Assembly (NCBI GenBank): GCA_019426215.1
Contig: CM033401.1
Span: forward strand, 15,071,134-15,135,133
DNA: 64,000 nt
Reading direction: 5' to 3'
Source: Buddleja alternifolia
Taxonomy: Eukaryota > Streptophyta > Magnoliopsida > Lamiales > Scrophulariaceae
Below, in pieces: positions 32,792 through 45,424 of the stretch. Every line of letters starts with the position of its first letter. The first letter of the stretch is position 1. The position numbers and the translations under genes are program-made. Under the pieces are notes generated by a model. That model did not search any database. It saw only the letters and a list, made by a program, of their open reading frames with translations, and was not told the origin of the DNA.

Positions 32792-34575
32792 AATCTCTGA
32801 TTTGAATATTTGATCAAAATTATGTGATTTTTGATATGCATATTATGTGCTTTTGAAGCATGCGTTTATGCGTTCTTAAATCTGCTCTTCTTATGGTTTT
32901 TAGCATAGAATTTGGTTTTTTGGATTTAATATAAATCTGGGTATTTTCTGATATTAGAAAAAAATCAAGAAACGAGGAAAAACGGGGCTCGAAAGCCCCA
33001 AGAATACTGCGCACAGCATCTGGCTATGTGGCCTGGTCGCGTGCCTGCAGCACGGCCACATGGCCTGCCATGAGTAGTGTGTTTGACATGGCCTGCCAAA
33101 AGGATGGTGACACGGGTTTGATGAAATCGAGCCCAATAAGATTAATTAAAATAAATATATTTAATTAGAATTAATATTTTTCTTGGAGATCAATAATTAA
33201 TTTATGGATTAAATATTATTATTTTTCCTCAACTTGGAAAATACTTAGATATTTGAATAAAGAATCTAAATTATTTTTCCTGGATGATTAATAATTAATT
33301 CTTTAATCAAATAAAAGTTTTTCCAATAAATAATGGCTTTAAATTATAATAAAATAAGATTCGATATTTTATGTGTTCGTTTTAGTTGGCTAATATTATT
33401 TTAATTAAAGGTAGATATACTTAATTAATAATTTTGTATATCTAAGTCATCTAGTAGGACTAGATTGATTTTAATTGAAATAAAAAATAAAAAAAAATAG
33501 GAATTTTGTAAAGGACTTTTTAGTTGGACTAAAATTTTAAATAATCAACATAAGTGTTTTAATATTGCGAGCATGTCTTATTGATGGAGACACCGATCAT
33601 AGACTTAGGTTTTATTCGATGTACCTTTCTTTTTTATGGGTTGTAAAATTGGAATTGAGGCTATTTATTGCTTTCTTAGAATAATGTATAGGTTGTTTTA
33701 AAGCATTGCAATAGAATAGTTAAAGACTGGTGGAGACGAGAAGCCCATGAAGATTAGATAGGTTTTGTTTTTAACTTTTGCGATGGCCCATTGGTTTGGG
33801 CCCTCTACTAAAAGTCCATGATCGAGTGTGATGGTTTTGTTTATTTAATTCTATTTATATATATATTGATAGACATGTTTATTAGTAGTATAAATTAATG
33901 CATGTTCAATATATGACAATTGCATTATATAAATTGACTAATGTGCAAAGTGAGACCAAATTTTTGACAATTTAAATTCTCTCAATTAAATGATATCAAG
34001 TTAGTGAGGATGTGGGACATCCTTGCCCTCCACTAAGCTTATTAAAATTAAAATTACTACAAATGTGTAATGCTTCCCAGTTATGGGGGTTATGCATTTG
34101 GAAATAATTTGAAATTTTATTAAGTGCATGAGATGCCTTAGTCGAAGTATATTTTATCCTAGAAACCGGTTAGGTTGCAAGGTGAAATTCAAATGTTAGA
34201 TTAAAAGAGTTAGTGGGAATGAACTCGGATAGCTCATGAGCTTAGAAATCAGTTAGGTTGCGGCTTGGTGAAAAATGGGGAAAGGTATTGAAACATTTAT
34301 GGGATAAATTGATATAAGACATCCCTTCAAATAATTAATGGGCTAGAAATTGGTTAAGTTGCAACCCATTTAATTAATTGAAGACCTCAATTTCAACTGT
34401 GGAATCGATGCCAATGATGATTCCGGACTTCTACATGGGAGTGTAGGATCCAAAAAATACAATGGGAGCCAAGATATTTTTTAAAGTCCTTAATTTTCTT
34501 GGTTAAGTCAATTACAAGTAGTCTAATTAATCTGGATTATTTTTGTAGTTATTTTCTCGTTTATCTCTCTCGGAA
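32792..34575 (+). other. Copia-E untranslated leader
   Basis: 1.8 kb of AT-rich sequence between primer site and gag without a plausible ORF. The lengths and character match the Copia-D leader. Small minus-strand ORFs near 32820-33136 are not supported. Confidence 0.75.
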
Positions 34576-35531
34576 ATGACAAACCCACTTTTAACTTTAC
34601 TAGAAAGAAATGCTCTAACCAGACCCAACTACATGGAATGGCTCGCGATCTTAAGGAATGTTCTAAGTGAGGAGTCAATTGATTGTGTGATGGAAATCAA
34701 TCGTCCTCCTATCCCTACGAGGGATGAGGATGAAAAAGTTCAACTAGCTCAAATTAATTGGACAATTGACAATTATAAAGCTAGAGGATACATCCTAAGC
34801 TCAATGTATAGTGAACTGCAAAGTTCTCATGATGCAATGAGCGATGCAAGGGACATAATTCTTCATTTGGAGGAAATGTTTGGAGTGCACGGTAGGACCG
34901 TAAGATATTTCATATTAAGAGATCTCTTCAGAGCTGGGATGAGAGAGGAAGAGGATGTGGGAGACCATGTTCTCAAGATGATGATCCTAATGGAAAAGTT
35001 AAGATCGTTAAACTTCTATATGGATCTTCATCTTCAAGTTAATCCTATCCTACAGTCGCTCCCTGACTCCTTCTCCTACTTCGTCATGAACTTTGATATA
35101 AATCATATCGATTGTTCATTAGCTGGGCTAACAAAGAAGGTTGAAATTGAGCAAGCTCGCATGAGGATGAAGAGCAAGAGGGATTCTTCTATCTATTTCA
35201 CAAATGATTCATTTGATGATCAAAGGAATGGAAAAAGAAGAAGGATGGAAGGCGTATCCAAAAGAACTCAAAAGAAATTAGAACATGATCGCAAGAGTAA
35301 GGGGCCTAAGGACATGGACATATGCCCGCAATGCTTTGAGCTTGGCCACTGGAAGAGGAAATGTCCTAAACTAGGTAAAGGCGCAAAAGGTATGAAACTT
35401 TTTGTTTATGAAACTAATTGTTCTATGACCATTTTTTCTACTTCATGGATTCTGGACTTAGGGACTAGTGCTCGTGTGTGTTGATTGGATCAGGATCTGG
35501 AGAGAAGTATAAAGCTGGGCCAAGAAAAAGT
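34576..35531 (+). pseudogene. gag: Copia-E gag and start of protease
   Basis: A 302-codon frame starts at ATG 34576 (MTNPLLTLLERNALTRPNY). Residues about 1-200 are the UBN2-type gag. The zinc knuckle CPQCFELGHWKRKCP (CX2CX4HX4C) lies at about residues 252-266 and the protease start STSWILDLGTSARVC at about 288-302. The catalytic Asp-Ser-Gly has become Asp-Leu-Gly, and TGA follows at 35482. Reading on gives about 16 more family-like codons until the Sire-C LTR at 35532. Gag itself is open, but the polyprotein is cut. Confidence 0.88.
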
Positions 35532-37078
35532 TGTTGGTCCCAAGTGGCATACGAAAGGGTCTAGAAGGGGGGGGGTGAATAGACCCTGAAGTCTTTTCCG
35601 ACTTAAAAAAGATTCGTATTAAAATTATGGTTTTGGACGCTTGAAGTGTCTAACGCTTGACTTAAGCGTTCACTTAAAATCTAGGCGCTTTGGTGAAGCG
35701 TCTAACGAAGATTGTTTTTAGAAAGTTAACTTAGATTTCAAGACTTAAATACTACAACCAAATAGGTTTGAGCGTTCACTTCTTTGATCAGTGTTAGCAC
35801 AGCGGAATGATTTTTGGAGTCTTTTCTTTGAAAGCTTTAGCGTCACAGAAAGTGTATTTAGTTGCTTAGCGTTTGATTAAGTTTTACTTTATCAGTTTAT
35901 GATATGACAATATGAATGCTGAAAGTAAAGTAAAGAACAATATTTGTAAGGTTCGTTGAGTGGTGTAATCCCAACTACGTCCTTCTTCTCCTCGAACACT
36001 TGGAGGCAATCCACTAAAATGATTCTCAAAGAATCACACAGAATCTTCTACAAATTAGGGAGAGATGGATGTCGATGACTTGAGCTCCTTGATCACACAG
36101 ATTTCTGCTCCAAATCACTTCAATCCCCTTGCTTCTTTCACCCAGAAATATGGCAAGTATCCAACTTCGACTTCACACAGATCGCGAGGCTTGGATATGG
36201 GTTTTTCTAAAAGGTTTGTTTGATTTTGATAAAGTTCAAACAACTAGGAATATCTCAGTAGTAATGTGGGTTTCTCCGAAAAGAATGTTTGAGATATTGG
36301 TTGACTGTCTCAGGATTTGAAGAAAAGCAAAGAGAATATTTTCTTGAAAATTCTGGCTTTTCTGAGATTGTAAGGAACGAGACTTCAATGCAACAACAAT
36401 TCGACTTTATAATTGTTCTCTATATTTGGCTTGTTGTTGAAGTCCTATTTATAGGCATTCTTGGAAAAAAGTGTCTGTTTGACACATGCACGAGCGCGTG
36501 TCTCTCACTTCCGCGAGTAAACAACTTTTTTCCTTTTTCCTGAAAATCTGCTGCACAAAAGTTGGTGCTGCAGTCTTTGAATAGTTGACGGTCCAATAGG
36601 GTGGCTTCTCCATACGTCTGAAAGTGCTTATCACATTTAATGCTCTTATCAGCATTTAATGCATTTGACTTAAATGTCCGTTGGCACTTAATGCATTGAG
36701 AATATTTGCATTAAACTCCTTTTGGACTTAGAAATAAATTCAGGTGAAATCAGTCATTGATAGACGCTTATTCAACCTTGAATCACTTCTATCCTATAAG
36801 GTGACGCTTAGTGTAGCTGGTCATTCTAGACGCTTGGAATCTTCATCTTTATTCAGACTTCAGGCGCTTGAGTCTTCAAACTTTACTTCTGATAAAGTCA
36901 CTCATAGCATATCAGATGCTCAGTCTAAGATAACTTAAACTAACAATCTAGAATAAAAATAAAACAAATCCTATTACAAATCTAACGCTTCAAAGCTGAA
37001 AACAAACTTACATATTTTGGGGTCTAACAAAAAGTCCTAATTGTCATCATCAAAACATCTAACATGAAATTCCTAACA
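35532..37078 (-). repeat. Sire-C 3' LTR
   Basis: Complete, TGTTGGTCCC (35532) to CCTAACA (37078), homologous to both Sire-B LTRs. The TATA box is at 36445-36453. Confidence 0.92.
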
Positions 37079-37092
37079 ATTTCCCCCTTTTT
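37079..37092 (-). promoter_or_regulatory. Polypurine tract of Sire-C
   Basis: Minus-strand AAAAAGGGGGAAAT, identical to Sire-B. Confidence 0.85.
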
Positions 37093-37305
37093 GATGATGG
37101 AAATACCTACACTTTTATAGTTCAAGAGTTAGACAGCCTCAATAAGAATTAGCCTTGATTAGATACGGTTAGTTAAAGTTAGTTACGCTTCAACGAGATG
37201 TTTCAGCCGAAAAATGCATTTTATATATATTAAAGATTACAAGCATTTTTACAACTAAATAAACAAAATATAAGAGACAAGAATATAGATAATGTTCAGA
37301 AAGCT

Positions 37306-40300
37306 TTAATGACTTGATCTAACTTTGTATCGCTTGGGCATTTCAGCTCGGATAGCTTCAGTCAGATTATCTTCCAAGGTCATCATCGCTTCATGATCTT
37401 TGTTGATTATGAGCTTATTTTCTTCTTGTTGTCTCTTCTTGAAAGCAGTAAAGTGTTTATCCCAATCAGTTGGATCAATACCAATATACCTTAGGCAAAT
37501 TCTGAAAGTTCGGATGAAGTCAGACATCTGCCTCTCTTCGGCTAAAATTCTTGGATCTGAAGGTTTTAGAATGGATGCTCTTTGAAGAGGGATGTCAAAC
37601 TGTTCTAACATTGCTCTTGCAGGTATTGGTAGATTTAGATATAGTGCTCTTGGAGGTTCCCTTAGTGTTCTAGTAGGCGCTCCAACAGAGTCACTTACTT
37701 TAAAAGCAGTTATCCAAGATGGGAGACTTAGCGCAGAAGGAGAGGTTAAGACTTGACACTGAAGAGGCAGAGGCTCTTGAGCTCTTGAACTAGACGCCTT
37801 TCTCTTTTCTCCTTTCTTCTTCTCTTTCCCCTTATTGCCATCATCAGACTTCAGAAAGTGTTCTGTAAGTAAACTTACCTTATGATCAATCTGAGACATA
37901 GAGTCCGAGACGTCGTCCAGACGCTTGTCGAAGCGTTCCTGCAGTGTGAGAAGCTTGGCACTGGTAGCATCTTTCAGAGATGTCTCTAAGGTTTCGAGGC
38001 GCTTTTCTAACTCTTCTTTCATGGCTAGTTGATTGGCGTGAGTGGCATCATGCATGTTTTGAAAAACTTGTCTGCACTCACCAACAGCCGCTTAAGCTGA
38101 GCTACGTATATGAGCAATCTGAGCGCTCATAACGTGAGACTCAATTTTTGCCAAATCTTCTTTAATCCAGTGAAGGGATTCTTCATTCTGAGTAGCATGA
38201 GCACTGATATCCTCCAGAACGGATTTGAGCAAAGGACCAAAAGATTGACTCTCATCTGATTGAACCGCTTGAGTAGTCGGTCGCTTGAATCTGGATGAGT
38301 GTTTCAGAGAGTCAAGGGGAGCTCGATATGCTGGATCAAAAACAGTACCTCGTACGTCAAGAGAGAGATCCTCGGCAATATGAGCAACAACAGGTTCAGG
38401 AGCGTCAGGAATATCCTCTGGTTGAGACGCTTGAACAGGTTCTTCAGCAGACGCTGGAAAACTGGCAACTTCAGAAGTGGACGCTTCAATTGCCTTAGCA
38501 GGGGCTTCCTCTAGCGTTAACTCTGTTTGGCGAAAGTCATCGAATTGGAAGTTCTAATTTGCTAAATCGGCAAGAGAAGTGGACGAAGCTTCCAAAAGTT
38601 CAATGAGTCTGGATCTAGAACAGAAAAAACCAGAAATAAATGTGCGAAGAGGACTATCAATGGCCTTGATGTACATGGGACCAATGATATCAAGCACATG
38701 ATGCAGAAAGACTTTGGACGACGCTTGACAAATAGAGAAAATGGAATCTGGAGAGTAATTTCTAGAAAATCCAATCAAGCAGTCAGAGGGAAGAGACTTG
38801 AGACGCTGATTGTCAGGCACGTAAGTAGCATAGTACTCTTCTAAATATGGATAGATTGCTTGAGTTAGTCCCTGATTTCTTTCTAGCAGTGAGAGGACAA
38901 ACTCATAATGATTGAGTACCTCTTTGCGGATAGAAGGGAGCAGTGGATATCCTCGAAATGCATTGATGATTGAGCCGTTCCATTGTCTGAGATTGGCAGT
39001 GAAGATTTTTTTGAAATGAGATAATGGAGTCCTAATCTTCACCATCAAGTTAAAATTATCTTCGCAGTGGCTGGGAGCGAAATTCAGGCTAGTAATTTGA
39101 GAACTACCGTTGGCAGACGCTTGAGCGTTGAAATGTAGATGAGTAATGGACAGTCTGTGAAGCTCTTGAATAGTGGGAGCTTAAGAACAGGTCCAACTCT
39201 CTGTTGACGCTTCTTCAGGCAATACTTGGCGAAATGACTCTTCTTGTCATGCATGCCTATGCCAAATAAATGGGGAGCTTGAACTAACTTTGTGAAGGTA
39301 TATTGATGACCCATATACGCTTCAACCCAATTTACTTCGTTCATACAGTAGTCTGTGCCAGCATTGACAATAGCTCTAATGCCTTCATGGTGAATATCTC
39401 TGATAGATTCAAATCGATATTTATCGGTCTGATAGTTAGCATTCCAAATGCTATCAAAATATGCATCAGCTTCAGTCTGGATCAGATCTGTGAGAGATTC
39501 GAGACGCTCACCGGCATGAACTGCTTTATTTTTCCATAGGCGAAGTGGATTGACCAAAGATAGATTTTCAGGACTATTCGCAATATGAGGAAAGTGTGTG
39601 TAGCCTTCTCGGTTCAAGACTGCCTCTGATGGATTGAGAAAGCTAGGGCGAAGTGGCTCATACACACGAATATTGTAGTCTCTGAGAGCTAAACCTGTAG
39701 GCTTGCTGTGGCCATAGTCGAGGTAATACGACAGATCCACATCACATCTAGGAGTTGTTCCTCCTTGTCTGTCTTGTTGAAGAATGAGAGAGGATGGTAT
39801 TTGACCAGGAGTTTTTTGTAGTTGAATGGCCATATAATATTTTCTCTCAATGTTTGTCATCTCAGTGTTAAACACTAGATCCCTGATTTTATTGTCAATG
39901 TCAATCAGCAGGGCAATCTCATTCTCAGCAGCAATATATCTGTCTTCATTATAACCGGCAGGAATGAAATCTTCTTCGAGTGCTGGGGCATGTAGTTGAT
40001 TGAATGATCAATCGTCTTCAGCGTGTCCAATTGGTAGAAATGCCTTAGCTTTGTAACGTCTTCAGCAACGCTCTGACCTTCTGAGCGTGCCTCTGTTATA
40101 GCTGGAACTGGGATTGATGACTGAACCTCTTTGAGAGCAGGTTCTTCGGTTTCAATTGCAGCAGCTTCTGCGGCAACGTCTTTGGCAATCGCCACAACTT
40201 CTGTCAACTCATCATCTAGGTGGACGTTTGTTGACGCTTCAGCAGCAGCTGGAACTAAAGCTGTAACATATGAACTATCCTCTATAAGAGCAGGATCTTC

Positions 40301-41542
40301 TACAGATGTAGGAATATGAATGCTGCGGGAAGAAATAAACTTACCCTGAGAGCTTATCTCAACAACAACACTTTGAGCGCTTGGCTCAACAGCAACTTAA
40401 GCGCTTGACTCAATAGTCTCAGGCTCTTCAGGAACAGGAGTAGCTCGACGCTTGCTTGTTCTGGAACGCTTGAAGATTTTCTTCACGTTGACTCCTTCAA
40501 CGAGTTTGAGCGCTTGAATAGGAGGAGCAGCAGCTGGTTCATCGAATTCAATTTGTTTAATAATTCCTTCCAGATTCCTCCGCTTGAGAGGTAACTTGTC
40601 CTGTGCATCCTCATCAGTTTCCTCATCATTCTTCTGAGGAGCAGGAACAGCTTGTGCCTTAGGCTTTCTAGGAGCCCTCTTCTTAGTAGCAGCCGGACAC
40701 TTCACGGCTTCCTCTTGAGCAGGACGCTCAGCCTCTTCATCAGACGCTTCACGTACATTCTGACGCTCAGAAAGTGGTTTAGCAGCACCACCAACTTTGG
40801 GAGGATTGAATAGATTGGTCAGAATCCTTCTTCCCAAAAGCTTGGTCTTATTCAAAGCGAGACCAGATGAGTAAACACAATCTGATCTGTACAGAAGGTC
40901 ACTCAAAACAAGTCCATACGATTTATTTGGGGTGTTCAGACAGTCCCTAAACCTTCCAAAGATGTACTCACTCCAGTTGATTTTGATGGAGAGAAGTATA
41001 GCAGTCATCATCTGAAATTGTGTGGGGTTGACCTTATCAAATGTGCCCACTCTGCATTCAATAATCTTACTGCAGAAATTAGCCAACAGTCTGTACTGAG
41101 ATACCAGATCTTTCTTTTCAAAGTGCTGGGTGTAGGGTACACCATCGTATGCCCTCATAACTGACCATGCTTCCTTGATTTGTGCCAGAGTGACACTATC
41201 CAGTGCATCACCTTCATTAGGAAGATTAAAGTTCTTTGCAATGGAGTCAGCAGTCAACACAAATTCTTTTGTTGGCTCTTTCTTGGACATAGGGAGGAGA
41301 CAAGAGATAGACTTCTTGTCTTCCGAGAGTTTTGCAGTCCTCCAGAAAGTATCAACTTCCGTCGGAAATAAGTATGAGTACTGTGTTAAGAAATTCTTGA
41401 GTCCAGCCTTTGTAACAGTATCCATCATATCATGCAGGTTGATCTGGGGTTGATCATACAAGAATTTCCAATCGACAACAAAGCATTCAGTGACCTTGAT
41501 GACAAACTCGGCAGAAGTAGATGAAGCTTTCCTTGGTGCCAC
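37306..41542 (-). pseudogene. Sire-C accessory (env-like) ORF, broken
   Basis: This is homologous along its length to the Sire-B ORF. The start codon is GTG at 41542 where Sire-B has ATG. The first segment is open to 40397, where a Gln codon has become TAA. Further open pieces are 39905-40207, 39084-39875, 38554-39048 and 37306-38055. At least two more breaks are Trp or Gln codons turned into TAG or TAA (near 38555 and 38094). A small deletion near 39175 shifts the frame. Codon 10677 of Sire-B (TAA) is Tyr here, so the ancestral ORF ran through, about 1,400 codons in all. Basic clusters (KKRAPRKPK) and the C-terminal coiled coil are kept. No membrane segment is seen. Confidence 0.78.
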
Positions 41543-42749
41543 TTTTTTTTATAGTAGAGTGAACTGATATTTTCTTTTGCTTTGAGAAAGAGAGAGAGAG
41601 AAATTTGCAGAAATCTTTCAGTGATAGTGAATGATTTTTCTACAGAAATTGTGTTTTAAATGACACAGTAAAGAATTTTGAAACTTGTGTTCTCTAGTCT
41701 CTGTAGGATTTTGACACGTGTAAGGACTTTTTAATCTCAGCCATAAATTCATTAACTGCGGACCCGAGTTTTGTGTAAGAGAGAGAAGTTACATTTGGTA
41801 ATTCTCATATATAATGATTTGACATCCGAGTTAAAAAAAATGAAAAGAAAACATTTGGTATTTTCAGAGTGTAGCACACGCGCCTGATGGTACACTGACT
41901 CGTACACAAACACGTGTTATCTCTGAACCGTCATTTCAAAAATTTTGATTACCCGCCAGTTTGATGTGATAGAAGCGTGCGAGTAGAATACAAAATAGAC
42001 TTTTGAGTCTACCCACTACTTCGAAAAGCTTGTAAAATTTATGCATGACTGTTAAAAATATTTTTATATTAAGAGTTGAATGAAATTGGTTCAACGCTTA
42101 ACTGATACCACTGGTTGATATATCATTGAAAATTAGACACCTAGGATTGAAAAGACTTTTTATGTTTGAGCGTCCAATATTTTATGCACAAGTAATACTG
42201 AGCGTTGATGATCATGCATCTGAAAATTTTGATCATTGATGCTTGCAGTTATGGTCAATTACAACTTTAAGGTTCCCCCTAAATTTGATAACTTGTACCA
42301 ATTAGGAAAATCTTTTAGACATAAATCAAGTGGATTCCCCCTAAATTATATGTCTAATAAAATATGATGCAAAATGATTAAGCATTTAAATTAATCATAC
42401 CTAATTCACTTCTCAGAGTGAGAAAACGTTGTTCGTTGAGTGCTTTGGTGAAGATATCTACCAATTGTTTGTCAGTTCCAATGAAGTGCATGGAGATATC
42501 TTTCTTTTAAACGTGGTTACGAAGAAAATGGTATCTAATGTCAATGTGTTTGGTTCTAGAATAAAGAACAGGGTTTTGATTCATGGAAAGAGCGCTTTGG
42601 TTATCACAATGAATGGGGGTTGGTCCTAGGATTATTCCATAATCTCTAAGTTGTTGCCTCATCCATAACACTTGTGCACAACAACTTCCTGCAGCTACAT
42701 ACTCAGCTTCGGCTGTGGAGGTAGCTATGGATTGTTGTTTCTTACTATG

Positions 42750-43566
42750 CTATGAAACTAACCTATCACCTAGAAATTGACATGTACCACTAGTACTCTT
42801 ACGATCTATTTTGCAACCTGCAAAATCTGCATCTGAGTAACCAATTAGTTCAAAAAGAGAGTCCCTTGGATACCATAAGCGCACATTTTGTGTGCCTTTT
42901 AGGTATTTAAGGATCTTCGTGGCAGCACTTAAGTGTGACTCTTTAGGATCAGCTTGAAATTGTGCACACATGCATACCGAGAACATAATCTCAGGTCTAC
43001 TGGCAGTAAGATAAAGGAGTGACCCAATGATACCTTTATAGTTAGTGATATCAACTTTCTTTCCACTTTCATCTTTATCTAACTTAAGCGTTTGGCTCAT
43101 TGGAATTTTTGAATATGATGCATTTTCCATACCAAATCTCTTAATCATATCTCTTGTGTATTTAGCTTGGTTTATAAATATGCCATTATGGAGTTGTTTA
43201 ACTTGTAATCCTAAGAAGAAAATTAATTCACCCATCATGCTCATTTCAAATTTTTCTTGCATCATTTTCGAAAATTTCTCACACAGACGCTTATTAGTAT
43301 AACCAAATATAATATCATCAACATAAATTTGGACTAAGAGAGTATCTTCGTCACTGGTGATTTTAAATAACGTTGTATCAACGTTGCCTTTTGAAAAGCT
43401 TTTACCAATGAGGAAGATAGAGAGAGTGTCATACCATGCTCGGGGTGCTTGCTTAAGCCCATAAAGTGTTTTGTCTAACTTGTAGACCATAGCCTTACCA
43501 TGATTGTTGATGAATCCTGGTGGTTGCTCCACATATACCTCTTCTTGGAGTTTACCATTCAGGAAG
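42750..43566 (-). pseudogene. pol: Sire-C reverse transcriptase (3' part) and RNase H
   Basis: The frame runs from the CACTA insertion point through [13 protein letters not shown], the catalytic YVDD (about 43316) and [19 protein letters not shown] to a TAG at 42750 that replaces Trp of the Sire-B copy (TGG to TAG). Further RNase H sequence ([14 protein letters not shown]) continues out of the ORF to about 42430. The upstream half of pol is at 48923-50950. Confidence 0.88.
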
Positions 43567-43595
43567 CACTAGTACAGAAATGGCCTGTTACAGCG

Positions 43596-43965
43596 CACAT
43601 TTTACAACGATTTTTTGAAAACCGCTGAACGGAGAGACTTATTACAGCGGTTTATAAGTGAACCGTTATAAATGAAACTAAGTCGGAACCTATTACAGCG
43701 GTTTTTTACAAAACCGCTGTAATAGGACTAAACCTATTACAGCGGTTCGGTAAAAAACCGCTATTATAAGTCGAACCGAAAAAAAAAAAAAGTTTTTTTA
43801 ACAGCGGTTCAATATTGAACCGCTGTAACTGATTCAAACCAGTTACAGCGGTTCAATACAGAACTGCTTTAACTGATAATCATTTAAAGCGGTTCATTCC
43901 TGAACCGCTATAACTGATTATCAGTTATACCGGTTCAGGAATGAACCGCTTTAATTGTTAATTAA
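43596..43965. repeat. CACTA-H left subterminal repeat region
   Basis: TTACAGCGGTT and its reverse complement AACCGCTGTAA occur repeatedly and pair into perfect hairpins, for example CGGTTCAATATTGAACCG near 43805. In CACTA elements such repeats bind the TNPA-type protein. The motif here is inferred to play that role. Confidence 0.88.
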
Positions 43966-44440
43966 AAAAAAAAAAAAATTCTCCCCCATTTTTCCCCCCA
44001 AAACCGACTCCACCCTCATTTCTCTCTACTCTCTCTCTCTCTCCTCTACTCTCTCACTCTCTACTCTACTCTCTCTCTCACTCTCCGCCCCCGGCCCATC
44101 CCCGCCCCCCCGAGTCGCCGCCGGTCCGCCACCACCACAATCCGCAGCCGCAGCCGCCGTCGCCCCTCTCGATTTTCTCTCTCATTCTCGATATCTCTTC
44201 TCGGTCTCTCTCTCTATACTCTACTCTCTCTCTATACTCTCTCTCACTCTCAAGATAACCCCGCCCTCGTCCCCTAGCCACCACCCCAAACCGCCGCTCC
44301 TCTTCGGCCGCCTCCTCCGCCGCCGCCGCCTCGCCTCCGCCGCGCTGCCGCCTCCGCCTCCGCCGCGCCGCCGCCTCCCTACCCACCAATCACTCCTCCT
44401 CCCTCTCTTTATAGGTATATATATATATATATATATGTTA
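43966..44440 (+). promoter_or_regulatory. CT-rich and GC-rich leader of CACTA-H
   Basis: A run of CTCTCT tracts (44015-44260) encloses and is followed by a strongly GC-rich part (44085-44160, 44260-44390) and an AT repeat (44415-44437). The position before the transposase suggests promoter and 5' UTR. ORFs on both strands here are low complexity (Pro/Arg or Gly/Arg) and I do not call them. Confidence 0.45.
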
Positions 44441-45424
44441 TGTTATATATATATTATGTATATATTTTAGGTTAATGTTTGTATATAGGTGTTGGGGTTT
44501 TGTGATTTAATTTATATAATATTGGTTATGTGTTAATTTGTTGTTTGTTATATATTTATGTTGTGTTAATAAGGATTTTGTGATGTATATAATGTGGGTT
44601 ATATGTTAATTTGTTAAGTATTGTTATATAATGTTAATTAGGATTTTGTGAATTATTGTTATATATATTTGTTAATTAGGATTTTGTGATGTATATAATG
44701 TGGATTTAATTTATGTTTTTGTTAATTATATAATGTGGGTTTTTGTGATATATATGTTATTTTAATTACGATTTATTGATTTTTGGATTTTTGATTTATG
44801 TTATGATATGTTGGTATTATATATGATTGGATTGTTGTTGTATTGTTTTGTTGACATTGTTTAATGCATTCATGGTATTTGTGCATCACGTCATGTCACA
44901 ACGAACATTTATACTTGAGATATACATATTTTTGTGAAAATAATTATATCGTGATGCTTTAATTTATTTGTAGTTTTATGTGATTTATTTGGATCCAATT
45001 GGTGATCAATATTTATAATATGATGCTTTATTTGTAGTTTTTTATGTGATCTATGTGATCCAACTGGTGATCAATATTTGTAGTTGCTAGCTAGAAATTT
45101 TATGTTTTATGTGATCCAACTGGTGATCAATATTTTTGTATCATTTTGTGTTCGTTGTGGGTGAAAGATTAGAATGTTGGGTTTGTTGTGGTTGAAATTG
45201 GTAGTATTTTTTGCGTCGTTACCCTATTGAGATTTTAGCGGATCGTAAGATTCGACTTTTGTTGGTTACAACCCATTGGGAAGATTAAGTCGAGAACTTG
45301 GTAGAAATATTTGCGTCGTTACTCTGCCGAATTTTTTATAGAATAAATTAAAAATAAATTTATTTAATTAATTTAACTATCAACTGATATTAAAATTATT
45401 TAATTTAATTAATTGAGAATTTAG
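44441..45424 (+). other. AT-rich presumed 5' intron or UTR of CACTA-H
   Basis: There is no ORF. It shows repeated words (AGGATTTTGTGATGTATATAA; GTGATCCAACTGGTGATCAA at about 45054 and 45111). CACTA transposase genes often have a long 5' intron, which would fit. Confidence 0.45.

Noticed and set aside
43955..44470. 171-codon ORF and its antisense 103-codon ORF in CACTA-H
   Set aside because: Both are low-complexity translations of CT-rich and CCG-rich sequence ending in a TA repeat.
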